Translations under genes and position numbers: made by a program
Notes under the pieces: generated by a model
Seen by the model: the letters and a program-made list of their open reading frames with translations, nothing else
Told to the model about the DNA's origin: nothing
Databases searched by the model: none
Source of the DNA: Macrothele yani
Taxonomy: Eukaryota; Arthropoda; Arachnida; Araneae; Macrothelidae
Length of the DNA stretch: 64,000 nt
Assembly (NCBI GenBank): GCA_039090855.1
Contig: CM076997.1
Coordinates: forward strand, 168,856,709-168,920,708
Reading direction: 5' to 3'
Part shown: positions 53,273 to 64,000 of the stretch, in pieces
Layout: each line of letters starts with the position of its first letter
Position numbering within the stretch: position 1 is the stretch's first letter

Positions 53273-54573
53273 CTGAAGTACTATATTTTCAATAAGGAGA
53301 CACAATGCAAATACACACCAACAAGGATGGGGAGAATACTGAAGATTAGTATACCAGACAGCCAAAGATACTATCTGCAGAAGTTGACATTGCAGACTGT
53401 CAATAGGATACTATGCAAGACTTTTCAAGAGGTGGGTAGACAGTTTGAACATCTTCAAGGTAACAAAGCAGGTCAGATACAAATGCTGGGTTACCTGTGA
53501 ATATTACTCATGATAATTTGGGTATCTGGAGAACCAGAAAATGTTCCCAATCTTTGGGTCAGCATAAAAATGTATGTAGATATTTTGAAGACACTGGAAC
53601 ATGACAGTAAAAATAGATAAACTACTTATGGTTTACAGTTTTGGTCAGACAAAACTTCAACTGCCAGTTTTAAATATAAAAATAATAGATAAATATTCAG
53701 AATTTGTATTTTTTTTTTGGAAGGCGCGGGGCATTTTTGCGAGCAAACCAAACCTCACACAAATTTAGAAAACACTGACAATGAATGACACTGAAACAAT
53801 ACTTGATGCAATATATGAGAATCAAAATGAGAATAAAATGCTTATATTCAGATGGAACTCCAGGAAAAGAAAAAACACTGTATTCAGCAGTTACATACAA
53901 TGAGAAGAGACACCAAGCTACTCCTGTAGCTTCTACTGAAATAGCAGCTACTCGTTTACCTACACGAAAAATTCCTTACATGGTTTTTGAAATATCAGTC
54001 CTGAATGCTAGTTTAACTTACAATTTAAAGCCAAACACAACCAATGAGCACAACCAAAGCAAGCAAACTTTTACATATGACATTAATTGAATGGGATGGA
54101 AGTTCCAATGGCACATGTGCACGCATTCCTACCTTTAGATACACTTCTCAAAGTTCTAAAAAATAAAAATAAACTGAACACTTTGGTGGTAAAATCACCT
54201 TACTGGGAAGGAATTTTCATCTCTAGTCTTTCCAGTAAATTTGAGAGGTTCACAAACTCTTAGTGTCACCAGCTGTTTGAAAATACATCACATTTCATTT
54301 CAAATCCAAATCATGAAACTCATTTGAAACATGTGCACTCTTGATGCAAGTACAGAATGAGCACCCTAGAACAGTTTTTTTTTTTAAACCTCCTGGAAGT
54401 CTAGCAGCGGGAAAGGAAGACAGCATCTTTGAAGAAATAACTCTATGGGGTGAGCAATCAGCAGTAAACACTCTTATGACAATCCCCCCACCCACCCCCC
54501 ACACACAGAGAGATTCTGACATTTTCACTTTCCCTAAACAAGCAGGCATGCACTTCGTTACCTCTTACCTCAC
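53273..54573. other. Lerp intron, no element recognised
   Basis: AT-rich sequence. A plus-strand open stretch (53785-54090) has no motif, no splice context and no related copy, and is taken as chance. A C-rich patch lies at 54486-54504. Confidence 0.5.
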
Positions 54574-55130
54574 ATATATCATCATCATCAACCATTATCA
54601 ATCCACTGCTGGATGAAGGTCTCCCCAAGTTCCTTCCACAACAGTCTATCTTGAGCTAGTCTCCTCCATGTCACTCCCGCATGTTTTCATATTTCATCCA
54701 CCTACCTTCCATGTGGTCTTCTTCTGGGTCTTTTCCTGTCTCTTGGAATCCAGTCTAGAATTCCGGTTGTCCATCAGTGGTCTGTTCTTCTGGCAACATG
54801 TCCAGCCCATTGCCATTTCAGGGATTTTACTTTGATCATGAGATCTTCCACTCTAGTCATTTTCCTTATTCACAAATTCCTCTTCTTATCTCTCTAGGTC
54901 ACACCAAGCCTGCATCTCTCCAGGCTTCTGCGGTCTTTTTTGTCTTTTTTAGTTAAGCTCCATGTTTTTGCTCTGTACATAAGCACTAGAAGGATGCATT
55001 GATTAAACACTATTTTTTAAAGACATAATGGCAAATTGCTCTTAAAAATTGCAATATTTCTTTCAAAAGCTCTCTAATCAAGTTTTATATGGCAATTAGT
55101 TTCTTCATTGATGTGACCTTTGCTTGATGT
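54574..55130 (-). pseudogene. RTE-like LINE copy F, old 3' fragment
   Basis: Minus strand from about 55130 to a CATCATCATC tail at 54575-54585. The sequence follows copy B from the LGQQISSEG region to QQWIDNG but with many substitutions, small deletions (for example near 54935) and stops, so it is clearly older than copies A to E. It ends only about 90 bp from the donor side of Lerp exon a. Confidence 0.8.
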
Positions 55131-55220
55131 TAAATATACATATACAGAATTAAATACATATACAAAATTATGTTTGCAAAATATGTGAATCACTGTTAAA
55201 GAGGAAATGGTGTCACATAC

Positions 55221-55340
55221 CAGTTTTGGGAGGACATGGACTTTTAACATCTCCACAAACATTCAAGAAATACTGATGGTCCCCAGCTTCTACTTTATAG
55301 GGTTTTTCTTTCATTAGAGAAGTCAAATTAAACATGAATC
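55221..55340 (-). CDS. Lerp: Lerp/CI-MPR-like receptor, exon a
   Basis: The exon is 120 bp with acceptor TTTTCAATTCTAG|GATTC and donor AAAACTG|GTATGTG. Two bases finish a split codon, then FMFNLTSLMKEKPYKVEAG, QYFLNVCGDVKSPCPPKT and one base left over. With exon b it gives CPPKTGVCQQ, the signature junction (CP-x-x-x-GVCQ) of a CI-MPR repeat. Phase, domain order and splice sites all agree across a 34-kb intron. The start of this repeat and the rest of the N-terminus lie to the right of the window. Confidence 0.88.
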
Positions 55341-56164
55341 CTAGAATTGAAAATTTTTTGATTTGTGTAAAAAAATACAATACATAAATAGAAATGTGCG
55401 TAAAAAATGTCTGCCAACTGAAGAGACAATAAATATAGTCAACAAATGCTATGCTATGTTACTTTGCAAATAACAATACACAATATTTAACAGCAAATGA
55501 TGTGAAAAAAATAGCATAAAAAATGTGAAATTGAAATTGGGACACAGTCCTACAACACTTTGGTACAATTAAGCAATTGCCTCAATTATGTAAAGCTTTA
55601 CCCCAAAGAGGCAATTTGGAATGTTCTATCAGAACTGCCCCAATTAACCAAAGTCTCAATTAACTGGAATCTACTGTACCTTACTGTCAGAGAAATATGT
55701 TGTTTAAATCTTACCAAAATGAGAGATGAAGGCTTGTGTGAAAAAGGTGAAAATATTATTACAAATTCTTGTTGAAAATAAGAGAAAGTATTTGTGATGA
55801 TGTACTGTCTCAGTTTTGGAACTTTCATGATGAGGTTAACAAAGTAACTGCATTCAGAGACTTTGATATTGAAGTAAACCACTTAGGACCTCTTTTTTTT
55901 TTTTTTATCATTACTGTTAAGGAAATGTCTTGATTGATTGATGGAAGGTTTTTAAATTATGTTCATTGTTTTCACATAGACAAGCATGTGTGTGTAAAGA
56001 GGATTATCCATAAACAAGGAAATAGAAGTTTGATCGATTCAACATAAAAAATCATTCCCGAATGATGACTTTCAAATTTCTGGTATTGTAAATAACAGAG
56101 ATACTTAGTTTTTTGAGAAAAAAATCCTCAAAAACTCTGCTCTCTCTCTCTATATATATATATA
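55341..56164. other. Lerp intron, no element recognised
   Basis: AT-rich intron upstream of exon a, ending with a TC run (56143-56152) and an AT repeat at the left end of the next Tc1 element. Nothing recognised. Confidence 0.5.
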
Positions 56165-57590
56165 CACTGACAGGAAAAAAATCCCAACACCAAGAAGAGG
56201 TTGTGTTAGATAAACGACAGTTGGTAGGCGGTGAGAGTACATCTGTAAGATGACGTCTATGCAAATTTCGCGCTCGGCACATACGTGTGGGGCTAGTAGC
56301 GCCCCTCAGAACATGCATAGCAGGTTTGCTGTAAATACGCAATGTAACGTTCGTGAGCGTTAGTTATCGTTGAGATTCGATGTATTGTGTTGATCGTAGT
56401 CAAGAATGCCTTTAAGAAGACGAAGAAGCCATTATCAACAGCTCACGGAGTTTGAACGAGGTCATGTCATAGGGCTACGTGAAGGTGGATCTTCTTTCCG
56501 CAATATTGCAGGACGACTTGGCAGGAATGTTGCCACTGTGCATGATTGTTGGCAGCGGTGGTCAAGGGAAGGTACTGCCTCAAGAAGACCGGGTTCCGGC
56601 CGGCCACGTGGCACTAATAAGAGGGTACCGCCGTGTACGGCGTATGGCCGTGGCGCATCGTACTGCATCTGCGGCAGCAATTCGAGCTGCAGTTGCCACC
56701 ACAGTGACACAACGAACTGTTACAAATCGGTTACTTGAAGGACAGCTCCGAGCCAGACGCCCTGTAGTGTGCAGTCCACTTACTCCAAACCACTGCCGTT
56801 TGCGACGTCAGTGGTGTCAAGCTAGAGCTCATTGGAGGACGGAGTGGAGATCTGTTGTATTTTCTGATGAAAGCTGGTTCTGCCTGGGTGCCAGTGATGG
56901 CCGTGTGTTGGTTAGAAAGAGGCCAGGTGAGCGCCTGCAACCAACCTGTCTGCGGCCGAGACACACTGGACTTACACCTGGAGTTATGGTCTGGGGAGCA
57001 ATTTCCTATGACAGCAGGAACACTCTCGTGGTTATCCCACGCACCCTGACGGCACAGTTGTAAGTCGGTCTGGTGATTCAACCTGTTGTGCTGCCATTCA
57101 TGAACAGCATTCCAGGGGGTGTTTTCCAACAGGATAACGCTCACCCGCATACCGCTGTTGTAACCCAACATGCTCTACAGAGTGTCGACATGTTGCCGTG
57201 GCCTGCTAGATCACCAGATCTTTCACCAATCGAGCACGTATGGGACATCATTGGACAACAACTCCAGCGTCACCCCCAACCAGCATTAACTGTCCTTGTA
57301 TTGACCGACCAAGTGCAACAGGCATGGAACTCCATCCCACAAACTGACATCCAGCACCTGTACGACACAATGCATGAACGTTTGCGTGCTTGCATTCAAC
57401 AGTCTGGCGGTTACACCGGTTATTAATGTACCAGCATTTCACATTTAAAATGACTCTTCTCGCGCTTACATTAAGCTGTGATCTTGAAACCTTAATCGAT
57501 TAAATATGTTACCCATACAAATGTATTGCCGCCATTTCATTCCTCTACAACTATTTTTTCGTGGTGTTGGGATTTTTTTTTCCGTCAGTG
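56165..57590 (+). mobile_element. Tc1-type transposon, copy 2
   Basis: The terminal inverted repeats CACTGACAGGA... (left) and the complement ending TCCGTCAGTG (right) match those of copy 1 at 21546, bordered by TA (in TATATA runs). It is 1,426 bp and very similar to copy 1 along its length, in the same orientation. Confidence 0.93.
56406..57426 (+). pseudogene. Tc1 transposase, copy 2, frameshifted
   Basis: The start is MPLRRRRSHYQQLTEFERG at 56406 (two residues longer than copy 1). A 2-base loss near 56620 shifts to the frame that carries VVFSDESWFCLGASDGRV (first Asp). A TAA at 57061-57063 replaces a Tyr codon; the frame then continues through FQQDNAHPHTAVV and SPDLSPIEHVWDIIGQ to SGGYTGY and a stop at 57424-57426. 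Two lesions, different from the two in copy 1. DD34E class. Confidence 0.9.
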
Positions 57591-57714
57591 TATATATATA
57601 TTTTTTTTAACTACAATAATATGGCATACACCTTAAAAGCAGCAACTGGAAATACAACGTTGATCACGTATGCTTCAAATGCAAAGCAAGAGAAACTCAA
57701 TGTCCATTCAGTAT

Positions 57715-59150
57715 ATAGGGTTCAAAGGAAAGTCCTTATTCAGGGTATCAACTACAAAAGGTAGGGTCCAAGTACCACAAAAGTTAGGTATATGTATAGG
57801 AAAGGGACGATGGCCAATTGAGTAAAAGTGATTGGAGCACCCCCTAGCAGCAAAGGCCAGGAAACCTAACTTGCCAACAATGTGAGATCAAAACGAAAGT
57901 TCAATTATAAAGCTGTAGTGCAGTGTAGAATTAGTAGGAAAAAAAGGGTATGCATGAATTATGTACACGGACAGCTCAAAATGCTGTTATTTCGAAATTG
58001 GTAGAGCATGTAGAAACAGACAGATAAGACAATGGCATGAGACAGAGGCTGTGCAGGCTTATTTATAAGCCTGAAAATGGTTACAGGAGATATGCCTACT
58101 TACAAACACAATGCACATCTGCACGAAGTTAATGTACATCCAGTTCGAAGTGGCCAATATCAGCTACAATGCACATTCCAAGGTATGTAAGAGTAGCTTG
58201 TCATACACTATCTAGCACGGCAGGTGTCATTGTGTTACAGGCGCACACAGTGTGGTGTCGTAAATCTTCCAAACTAACAGGTTCTGTAGCATACACCTGT
58301 TCTTTTAAGTAGCTCTACATGAAACAGTCCAAAAGTGTTAAGTCTGGTGACCAGGGAGGTCATTCCAACATACCACCATAACCAATTATCTGGTGTCTGA
58401 ATATTTCAGGCAGGAGCCTCTGTATGCTGGCTGCCTTGTGAGGTGGTGCACCATCATGTTGATACCACATGCACTGCAGACCTCTGATGGGAAAATCATC
58501 CAGAAAGTTGGATATCAGGCCCCATAAGAGCTGAAGATACCGCTGACATGTTAATGTCCCATCATAGAAAATGGGTCCAACTAGTATGTTTCGCCAAATA
58601 CTGCACCAAAGGTTAGTTTCTCAATGTACTTGATGTCGAGCAGCTCTTCCCATGGATGGGCTGCTCAGAGCTCAGTAATGGGTGTCATGCTAGTTGACTA
58701 TTCTGTCCCATTTAAAATGGGACTCATCTGTTCACAGGATAGCGGCCAAAAAGGTTGCATTAACCTCCATGTTATGCACAAAGTTGCAGAAATTGAAATG
58801 CCTTTCCTGGTCTCCATCCATCAAACCTTGCATTAGCTGGACACGATATGGGTGGGCTCCATGCTCATTCAGGAATTGCCGAACACGTCCTGTTAATCCG
58901 CATGCTTTGGCAACTGCTGTGGTACTAATGCGGGGACTGGGGAGAACATAACCCAGGACAGTAGGTCTACCCGATTGCAGATGTGCCCATATGCAGTGAA
59001 CACAGTTTTTAATAGCAGCTGCAGATGGATGTCGACCAGTCAGAAAATGCTCAGCATACCACCTTGCAGCTTCGTGGGTGCTGCGATGAAAATTCAACAT
59101 AAAGCACGACAATTTCACAGTACTCTGCATTTGGGTAGACGACCATTAGT
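57715..59150 (-). pseudogene. Mariner-superfamily transposase relic
   Basis: Minus strand: TEHFLTGRHPSAAAIKNCVH-like start at about 59060, GRPTVLGYVLPSPRISTTAV, CGLTGRVRQFLNEHGAHPYR (HTH part), then ATFLAAILWTDESHFKWD (first Asp, near 58730), an LVGPIFYDGTLTCQRYLQ block, CMWYQHDGAPPHKAASIQRL (second Asp), MLEWPPWSPDLTLLDCFM (third), and a C-terminus LKEQVYATEPVSLEDLRHH related to the element at 34769. Several stops. The 3' end near 57715 carries AAAGGAAAGTCC, similar to the end of that element; the other terminus is not seen. Confidence 0.75.
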
Positions 59151-59164
59151 GTTTGCAATGTGTA

Positions 59165-60065
59165 CATCGACTGACGTTCAATTCCCCAACCTTGGTACTA
59201 TATCTCACCAACCACCTACTATGTCACTATCAACATTTACATACGCCTCATTTACTATGGTTTCACTTGACGTGATTTCTTTGTATCAGAACATTCCTAT
59301 CACTACTGTTTATGACCTTATTGTTATAAAACTACAAGCTTTGGGTACTTACACCCATTCTGAGATTCAAGCTATACTTTGTGCACTGCGTTTAGTATCA
59401 AATAGAACATATTTTCGCTGCAATGGTACAATCTACCCTCAGCTAGAGGGAGCCCCCTATGGGGTCCCCTCTATCAGCAGCACTTGCAGAAATACTTATA
59501 CGGGATTTGGAGAACGAAGTATTGTCAACATTCCATATTAAACCGGTATTGCATGTGCGATACGTTGATGACATTAGGTTGTTTTGGCCCTCCACTTCTG
59601 AAGAACTGCATAATTTCACTGCATCTCTTTCGTCTAAATATCCATTTATAAATTTTACTATGGAATTTGAATCTAACTTCACCATCCCATTTTTGGATAT
59701 TTTATTGCAGCGTGACCCTCTAAATTATGGAACAACAACCTCTGTGTATCGAAAACCCTCGTCTGTAACTTCCATGATACCGTCTATATCAGCGTACCCT
59801 CTGAATCAGAAACTGTCTTTGATCCATTTCATGTTGAGACGTGCTTTATCACATTCATCAACAACTGAGTTGCGTGACAAGGAGATTGCAAGAATCAAGG
59901 ACTTTGCTCCTACATTTGGCTATTCCGAAGCACTTGTAAGCAGTCTTTTTCAAAAATTGCTTGAAAAAACTCGTATACCTTAACTAGAGACCCTAGATCA
60001 AGCAAATTTATTGGATCCTTACCCTATGTCACAACCATAACCAACATTTTAAAAAGCATCTGTAA
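59165..60065 (+). pseudogene. Penelope-like RT fragment (another family)
   Basis: Plus strand: FTMVSLDVISLYQNIPITTV (first catalytic Asp), LEGAPYG with a one-base frameshift, LSAALAEILIRDLENEVLST, VLHVRYVDDIRLFWPST (catalytic YVDD, intact), TIPFLDILLQRDPLN, SVYRKPSSVTSMIPSISAYP, RRALSHSSTTELRDKEIARI to a TAA at 59981, then an out-of-frame KFIGSLPYVTTITNILKS. The GIY-YIG end is missing, cut by the family 2 LINE tail at 60066. Related to PLE-A but clearly a separate family. Confidence 0.8.
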
Positions 60066-63000
60066 ACATACATACATACATATCACTAAGCTGTTCTCTG
60101 AGATTCAGAGGTTAGCTCCAAAAAGAAATACAAACTTCCAGATATTTTTACTTATTGTTGTCGTATCAAACTTCTCCATTTACAGCGATCTTGACATACA
60201 ACTCGTGCTTCACTGATATCCATTATACGCTGTACACAAGATCTTTTATACTTCATACTCATAATGTTTTTCTCATGCAGACACTCCTGAATCTGATACA
60301 CCCATGTCTTCCTTGGCCTTCCTCTGCCTTTCCTTCCTGCCACTTGGGCTGAAAAGATTTTCTTAGTAAGCATTTCATCACTCATTCTTTCAACATGGCC
60401 AAACCACCGAAGCATATTGGTCTCCACCTTGCTAACAACATTTTGCTTCACATCACACAACTGCAATACATCTTCATTTCTCACACAATCATATCGTGTC
60501 TTGCCACAAACCCCACGTAAGTAACACATTTCTCCAGCACACAAACGACTCCTATGTTTCTTCTGCAGTACCCAGGTTTCACTGCCATACATCAGAGTAG
60601 GAACAATTACACTTTCATACACAGCCATGCAGGACTCTCTAGAGAACCCATCATTCCTGTGAAAACCTCCCAGACCAGCTATGACTTTCAAAGAAGAATT
60701 CACTCGCCTACTGATTTCACCATCCAACTTGTTCTCTCTGTCAAACATGCTTCCTAAATACACAAACTCACTCACCTGGTCAATCACAGTGCCATTTATA
60801 CTTACATTACATTCAGTGCTGCCCTTACATTCAGTGCTGCCCATTCCTCTCTCAAACACCATAATTTTGGTTTTTCCCTTATTTATACTCAGTTTGAATT
60901 TCATGCAAACTTCGTGCATCCGAGTCAACATACTCTGCAACTCACTTTAGCTCTCTACCAACAGGACACTGTCATCAGCATACAGCAATCTGCACACACG
61001 GATATCACCAAGACATAAACCACTATTATCTATTTTGGCATCCCGCATGCATGCATCCATAAATATATTAAACAACCATGGTGACATTACACAACCTTGT
61101 CTAAATCCTGCACCAATGGAAAACCATTTTGATAAAGCACCATTCACTCGTACACAAGCTCTACTGCCAGCATACATGACTTTTACACTATTAAGTAGAT
61201 TCCCAGTAACACCATATTCATTCAATACCTTCCACAAAAGTGTATTATTCACTCGGTCGTAAGCTTTCTCTAAATCTATGAAGGCAGTAAAAATCTTCTT
61301 ACCAACAGCCAGATACTTTTCAATTATCGTGCGTAATGCAAAATCTGGTTAGTGCAGCATTTACCAGGCATAAAACCACTCTGAACATCCCACACTTTCA
61401 ATGATGTCAGATCCCATACTTTTTGGATAACAACCTTACCAAACACTTTCCCTGGCACACTCAGTAGGCTAATACCACGATAGTTCTTGCATTCAGTCTG
61501 ATCACCTTTTCCCTTATACAAGGGAACAATAATGGCATCCTTCCAATCCCGAGGGACCATTCCTAACTCCCAGCACAACTGGCAAATTTCAGTTAACCAG
61601 TCAATTACAGAGTCACCACCATATTTCAACATCTCTGCAGTTATGCCATCAACTCCGGGAGCCTTTCCATTCTGAAGAGATTTTAGAGCTTTACACACTT
61701 CTCTTGAGATCCCTCCTGTGCTTTCATCCCTCATTGTGACATCATCTACATCTGCCTCAGAATCATCTTTGCTTTCCTGATCTAATAACTCACAGAAGTA
61801 TTCACCCCATCTGTCACTTAACTCATTGGGATCCCATATCATTTCCCCAATTTCATTCTTCACACAATTTACAACTTTGTTTCCCCTATTTTTCCTGAGT
61901 CTCATGTACTTCCAGAAGGACTTCCTATCTTTCCAAAAAGCGAGTTCATGCCTTTCCACTTTCTCCTTTTTATCTTTTTGCCTTACTGTGGCGAACCAGC
62001 TTAGCAGCTTTACGCTTCTTACAGCGATATTCATCCACAGAGACTGTACCTTGCAACATCCCCAAATAGGCTTCCTTCTTTCTCTTTACCGCCTCTTCAA
62101 TCTCACTATTCCACCAAGCATCACCTCTATTGTTACCCACTATTGTGGTGCCACAGACCACTTTAGCAGCAGTGACAATACAGTTCTTAAAACATTCCCA
62201 CTTCTTTTCTACATCCCTATCACCAGACTTCAGATCCTTCAGTCGTTCTCTGAGTAAGTCAGAATACCGCCGATGATCTTCAAGGAGCCTATCAACCTTT
62301 ATTCTTTCTATTCTGGGTCTGTTACTATTCCTTTTCCTCCAACCAACATTAAGTTTCACTCGTGACACTACCAAGTAATGATCAGAACCAACACCTGCAC
62401 CTCTCATCACACGGGTGTCAACAACTAAGTGTTTCAAACGCTGATCGTAGACAACAAAATCTATCACTCTTTTGACCAAGAGTACGATTTTCCCAAGTAT
62501 ATGTGTGGATATACTTGTGATTGAAAAATGTAATCGATACACATAAACCATTCTCAATGCAGAGTTCAATTAATCTTTCACCATTATCATTCACACAAGG
62601 ATCATTAAACTTACCCAGAACATTGTCAGAAATTGCATTCTGCACACTTACTCTAGCATTGAAATCCCCTGCTATTATAACTTTTTCTTTAGCACCAAAC
62701 TGGCTCAAAACAGCTTTTAGCTCATTCCAGAAATCTTCTTTCTTATCAGAAGGTTCCGAGTCACAAGGAGCATACATTACAACAATTACAATTCTCTGAA
62801 GTTTCACTTTCAAACGAATCCAGAGAATTCTCTCACTTACGCAACTACAGTGAATCAAATTGTTTTTCATCTTTTCACTTAAAATCACACCTACACCAGC
62901 CTGTCCTCTCATATTATTTAATACTCCAGACCACATACTCACCGTGCCATTCACTACTTCTACCCCAATTTCCTTCTTTTTGGTTTCACTTACACACAGC

Positions 63001-63110
63001 ACATCCAGTGTATACTTATTCATATCCTCAATCACCTCACTCATCTTGCCATTTTTATACCTCTAGTATTCCATACACCAATCTTACATTCACTCAGCAG
63101 AGATTACTTT
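60066..63110 (-). pseudogene. LINE family 2, near full-length, with EN and RT
   Basis: The minus strand starts near 63100 with IGVWNTRGI. Endonuclease: LCVSETKKKEIGVEV, GVGVILSEKM, IVVMYAPCDSEPSDKKEDFW, IIAGDFNARVSVQ, a frameshift at about 62480, then GVGSDHYLVVSRVKLN. RT: GKAPGVDGITAEMLKYGG, CKNYRGISLLSVPGKVFGKV, VQSGFMPGKCCTNQI, a frameshift at about 61340, AFIDLEKAYDRVNN, GFRQGCVMSPWLFNIFMDA, CRLLYADDSVLLVES (catalytic YADD), a stop at 60948-60950, then FVYLGSMFDRENKLDGEISR and the C-terminus to CKWRSLIRQQ (60152). The 3' UTR and ACAT-repeat tail run to 60066. An APE-type LINE distinct from the RTE family; clade not certain. Confidence 0.85.
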
Positions 63111-63344
63111 CTCATACGCCGTTTAGAAAGTTCAGGTCGATTCCGTGGTGGACCGTCCAACTCAAGTGTGGTAGGTCCACCATATCCCACACTTGAGTCA
63201 TTCTTAATATTTCTTTTTGTCTTTTTAATCAGGTAAGTACATCAGTGTGGGGGATTAGCCCACAGCTGAGGGTTCCAGTTGGTCATTCAACCTAAGGATT
63301 CAGGAACAAAACCCAGTGAGTTGGGGTCTTTTCACCAATGTCAC
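63111..63344. other. Spacer between head-to-head LINEs, with hairpin
   Basis: Probably the 5' UTR of the minus LINE. ACTCAAGTGTGG (63161-63172) and its complement (63188-63199) can form a 12-bp stem with a 15-nt loop. No coding content. Confidence 0.5.
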
Positions 63345-64000
63345 ACTGATGGTAGTAGAGCTTGTGTACGAGTGAATGGTGTTTTATCAAAATGGTTTTC
63401 CATTGGTGCAGGAGTTAGACAAGGTTGTGTAATGTCACCATGGCTGTTTAACAAATTTATGGATGCATGCATGCGTGATGCCAAAATAGATAATAGTGGT
63501 TTATGTCTTGGTGATATCCGTGTGTGCAGATTGCTGTATGCTGATGACACTGTCCTGTTGGCAGAGAGCAAAAGTGAGTTGCAGAGCATGTTGACTCGGA
63601 TGCACGAAGTTTGCATGAAATTCAAACTGAGTATAAATAACGGAAAAACCAAAGTTATGGTGTTTGAGAGAGGAATGGGTAGCACTGAATGTAATGCAAG
63701 TATAAATCGCACTGTGATTGACCAGGTGAGTGAGTTTGTGTATTTAGGAAGCATGTTTGACAGAGAGAACAAGTTGGATGGTGAAATCAGTAGGTGAGTG
63801 AATTCTTCTTTGAAAGTCATAGCTGCTCTGGGAGGTTTTCACAGGAATGATGGGTTCTCTAGAGAGTCCCGCATGGCTGTGTATGAAACAGTAATTGTTC
63901 CTACTCTGATGTATGGCAGTGAAACCTGGGTACTGCAGAAGAAACATAGGAGTTGTTTGTGTGCTGGAGAAATGCGTCCCTTACGTGGGGTTTGTGGCAA
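63345..64000 (+). pseudogene. LINE family 2, plus copy, running off the window
   Basis: It starts inside the RT at SRACVRVNGVLSKWFSIGAG, then GVRQGCVMSPWLFNKFMDAC, CRLLYADDTVLLAES (YADD intact), KTKVMVFERGMGSTECNASI and FVYLGSMFDRENKLDGEISR. There a TGA at 63795-63797 replaces the CGA/AGA of other copies, and the same frame continues (VNSSLKVIAALGGFHRNDGF, TLMYGSETWVLQKKHRSCL) to the window edge. 5'-truncated and in the opposite orientation to the LINE on its left. Confidence 0.82.

Noticed and set aside
53785..54090. 101-codon plus-strand open frame
   Set aside because: No motif, no flanking splice sites, no second copy; treated as chance.
55598..55882. 94-codon minus-strand open frame upstream of Lerp exon a as a further exon
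   Set aside because: The translation lacks the Cys pattern of CI-MPR repeats and does not join exon a in phase with suitable splice sites.

Overview
The window looks like intronic DNA from a large, repeat-rich arthropod genome (probably an insect; a chelicerate is not excluded). The only host gene I can support is on the minus strand. Four exons at 55340-55221, 21226-20970, 12357-12148 and 3369-3229 have canonical GT/AG borders, join in phase, and encode about one and a half consecutive repeats of a cation-independent mannose-6-phosphate receptor / lysosomal enzyme receptor protein (Lerp). The introns between them are about 34.0, 8.6 and 8.8 kb. Nearly everything else is transposable element sequence inserted in those introns, often nested.

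Layout from the left: 3' end of an RTE-like LINE (family 1); a degenerate tandem repeat (1.3-2.1 kb); a dead mariner-like transposase; Lerp exon d; a decayed second LINE family (family 2); two Tc1/mariner relics (5.1-7.6 kb); a SINE-like inverted pair; a palindromic Penelope-like element (PLE-B, 8.5-10.1 kb) inserted in a family 2 LINE remnant; a 5'-truncated RTE copy with a 14-bp target duplication; Lerp exon c; a 2.36-kb DNA transposon that I cannot assign to a superfamily (12.8-15.2 kb); a second inverted PLE (PLE-C, 16.5-18.4 kb); two palindromes (19.2-20.1 kb); Lerp exon b; a Tc1 element (21.5-23.0 kb); an 11.4-kb composite of three PLE-A copies with a full-length RTE nested in it (23.0-34.4 kb); a long-TIR mariner derivative; a tRNA-derived SINE; a third inverted PLE (PLE-D, 37.2-41.1 kb); the best-preserved RTE (42.6-45.8 kb); a Tc1 element; mariner relics; another RTE; family 2 LINE pieces; Lerp exon a; a second copy of the 21.5-kb Tc1; more mariner and PLE debris; and two head-to-head family 2 LINEs running off the right edge.

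The main structural result concerns the PLEs. Four insertions each sit between one pair of 11-13 bp direct repeats and contain inverted copies, with an extra stretch at one end only. Terminal regions of PLE-A, PLE-C and PLE-D each contain a compact hammerhead ribozyme with a two-base-pair stem III. The plus-strand PLE-A copies share a D-to-H change in the reverse transcriptase active site, while the inverted copy keeps YVDD. The most novel-looking protein-coding element is at 12807-15170. Almost all mobile-element reading frames are broken; the best preserved is the RTE copy at 42.6-45.8 kb. All assignments are made by eye from translated motifs and sequence comparison within the window; no database search was run.
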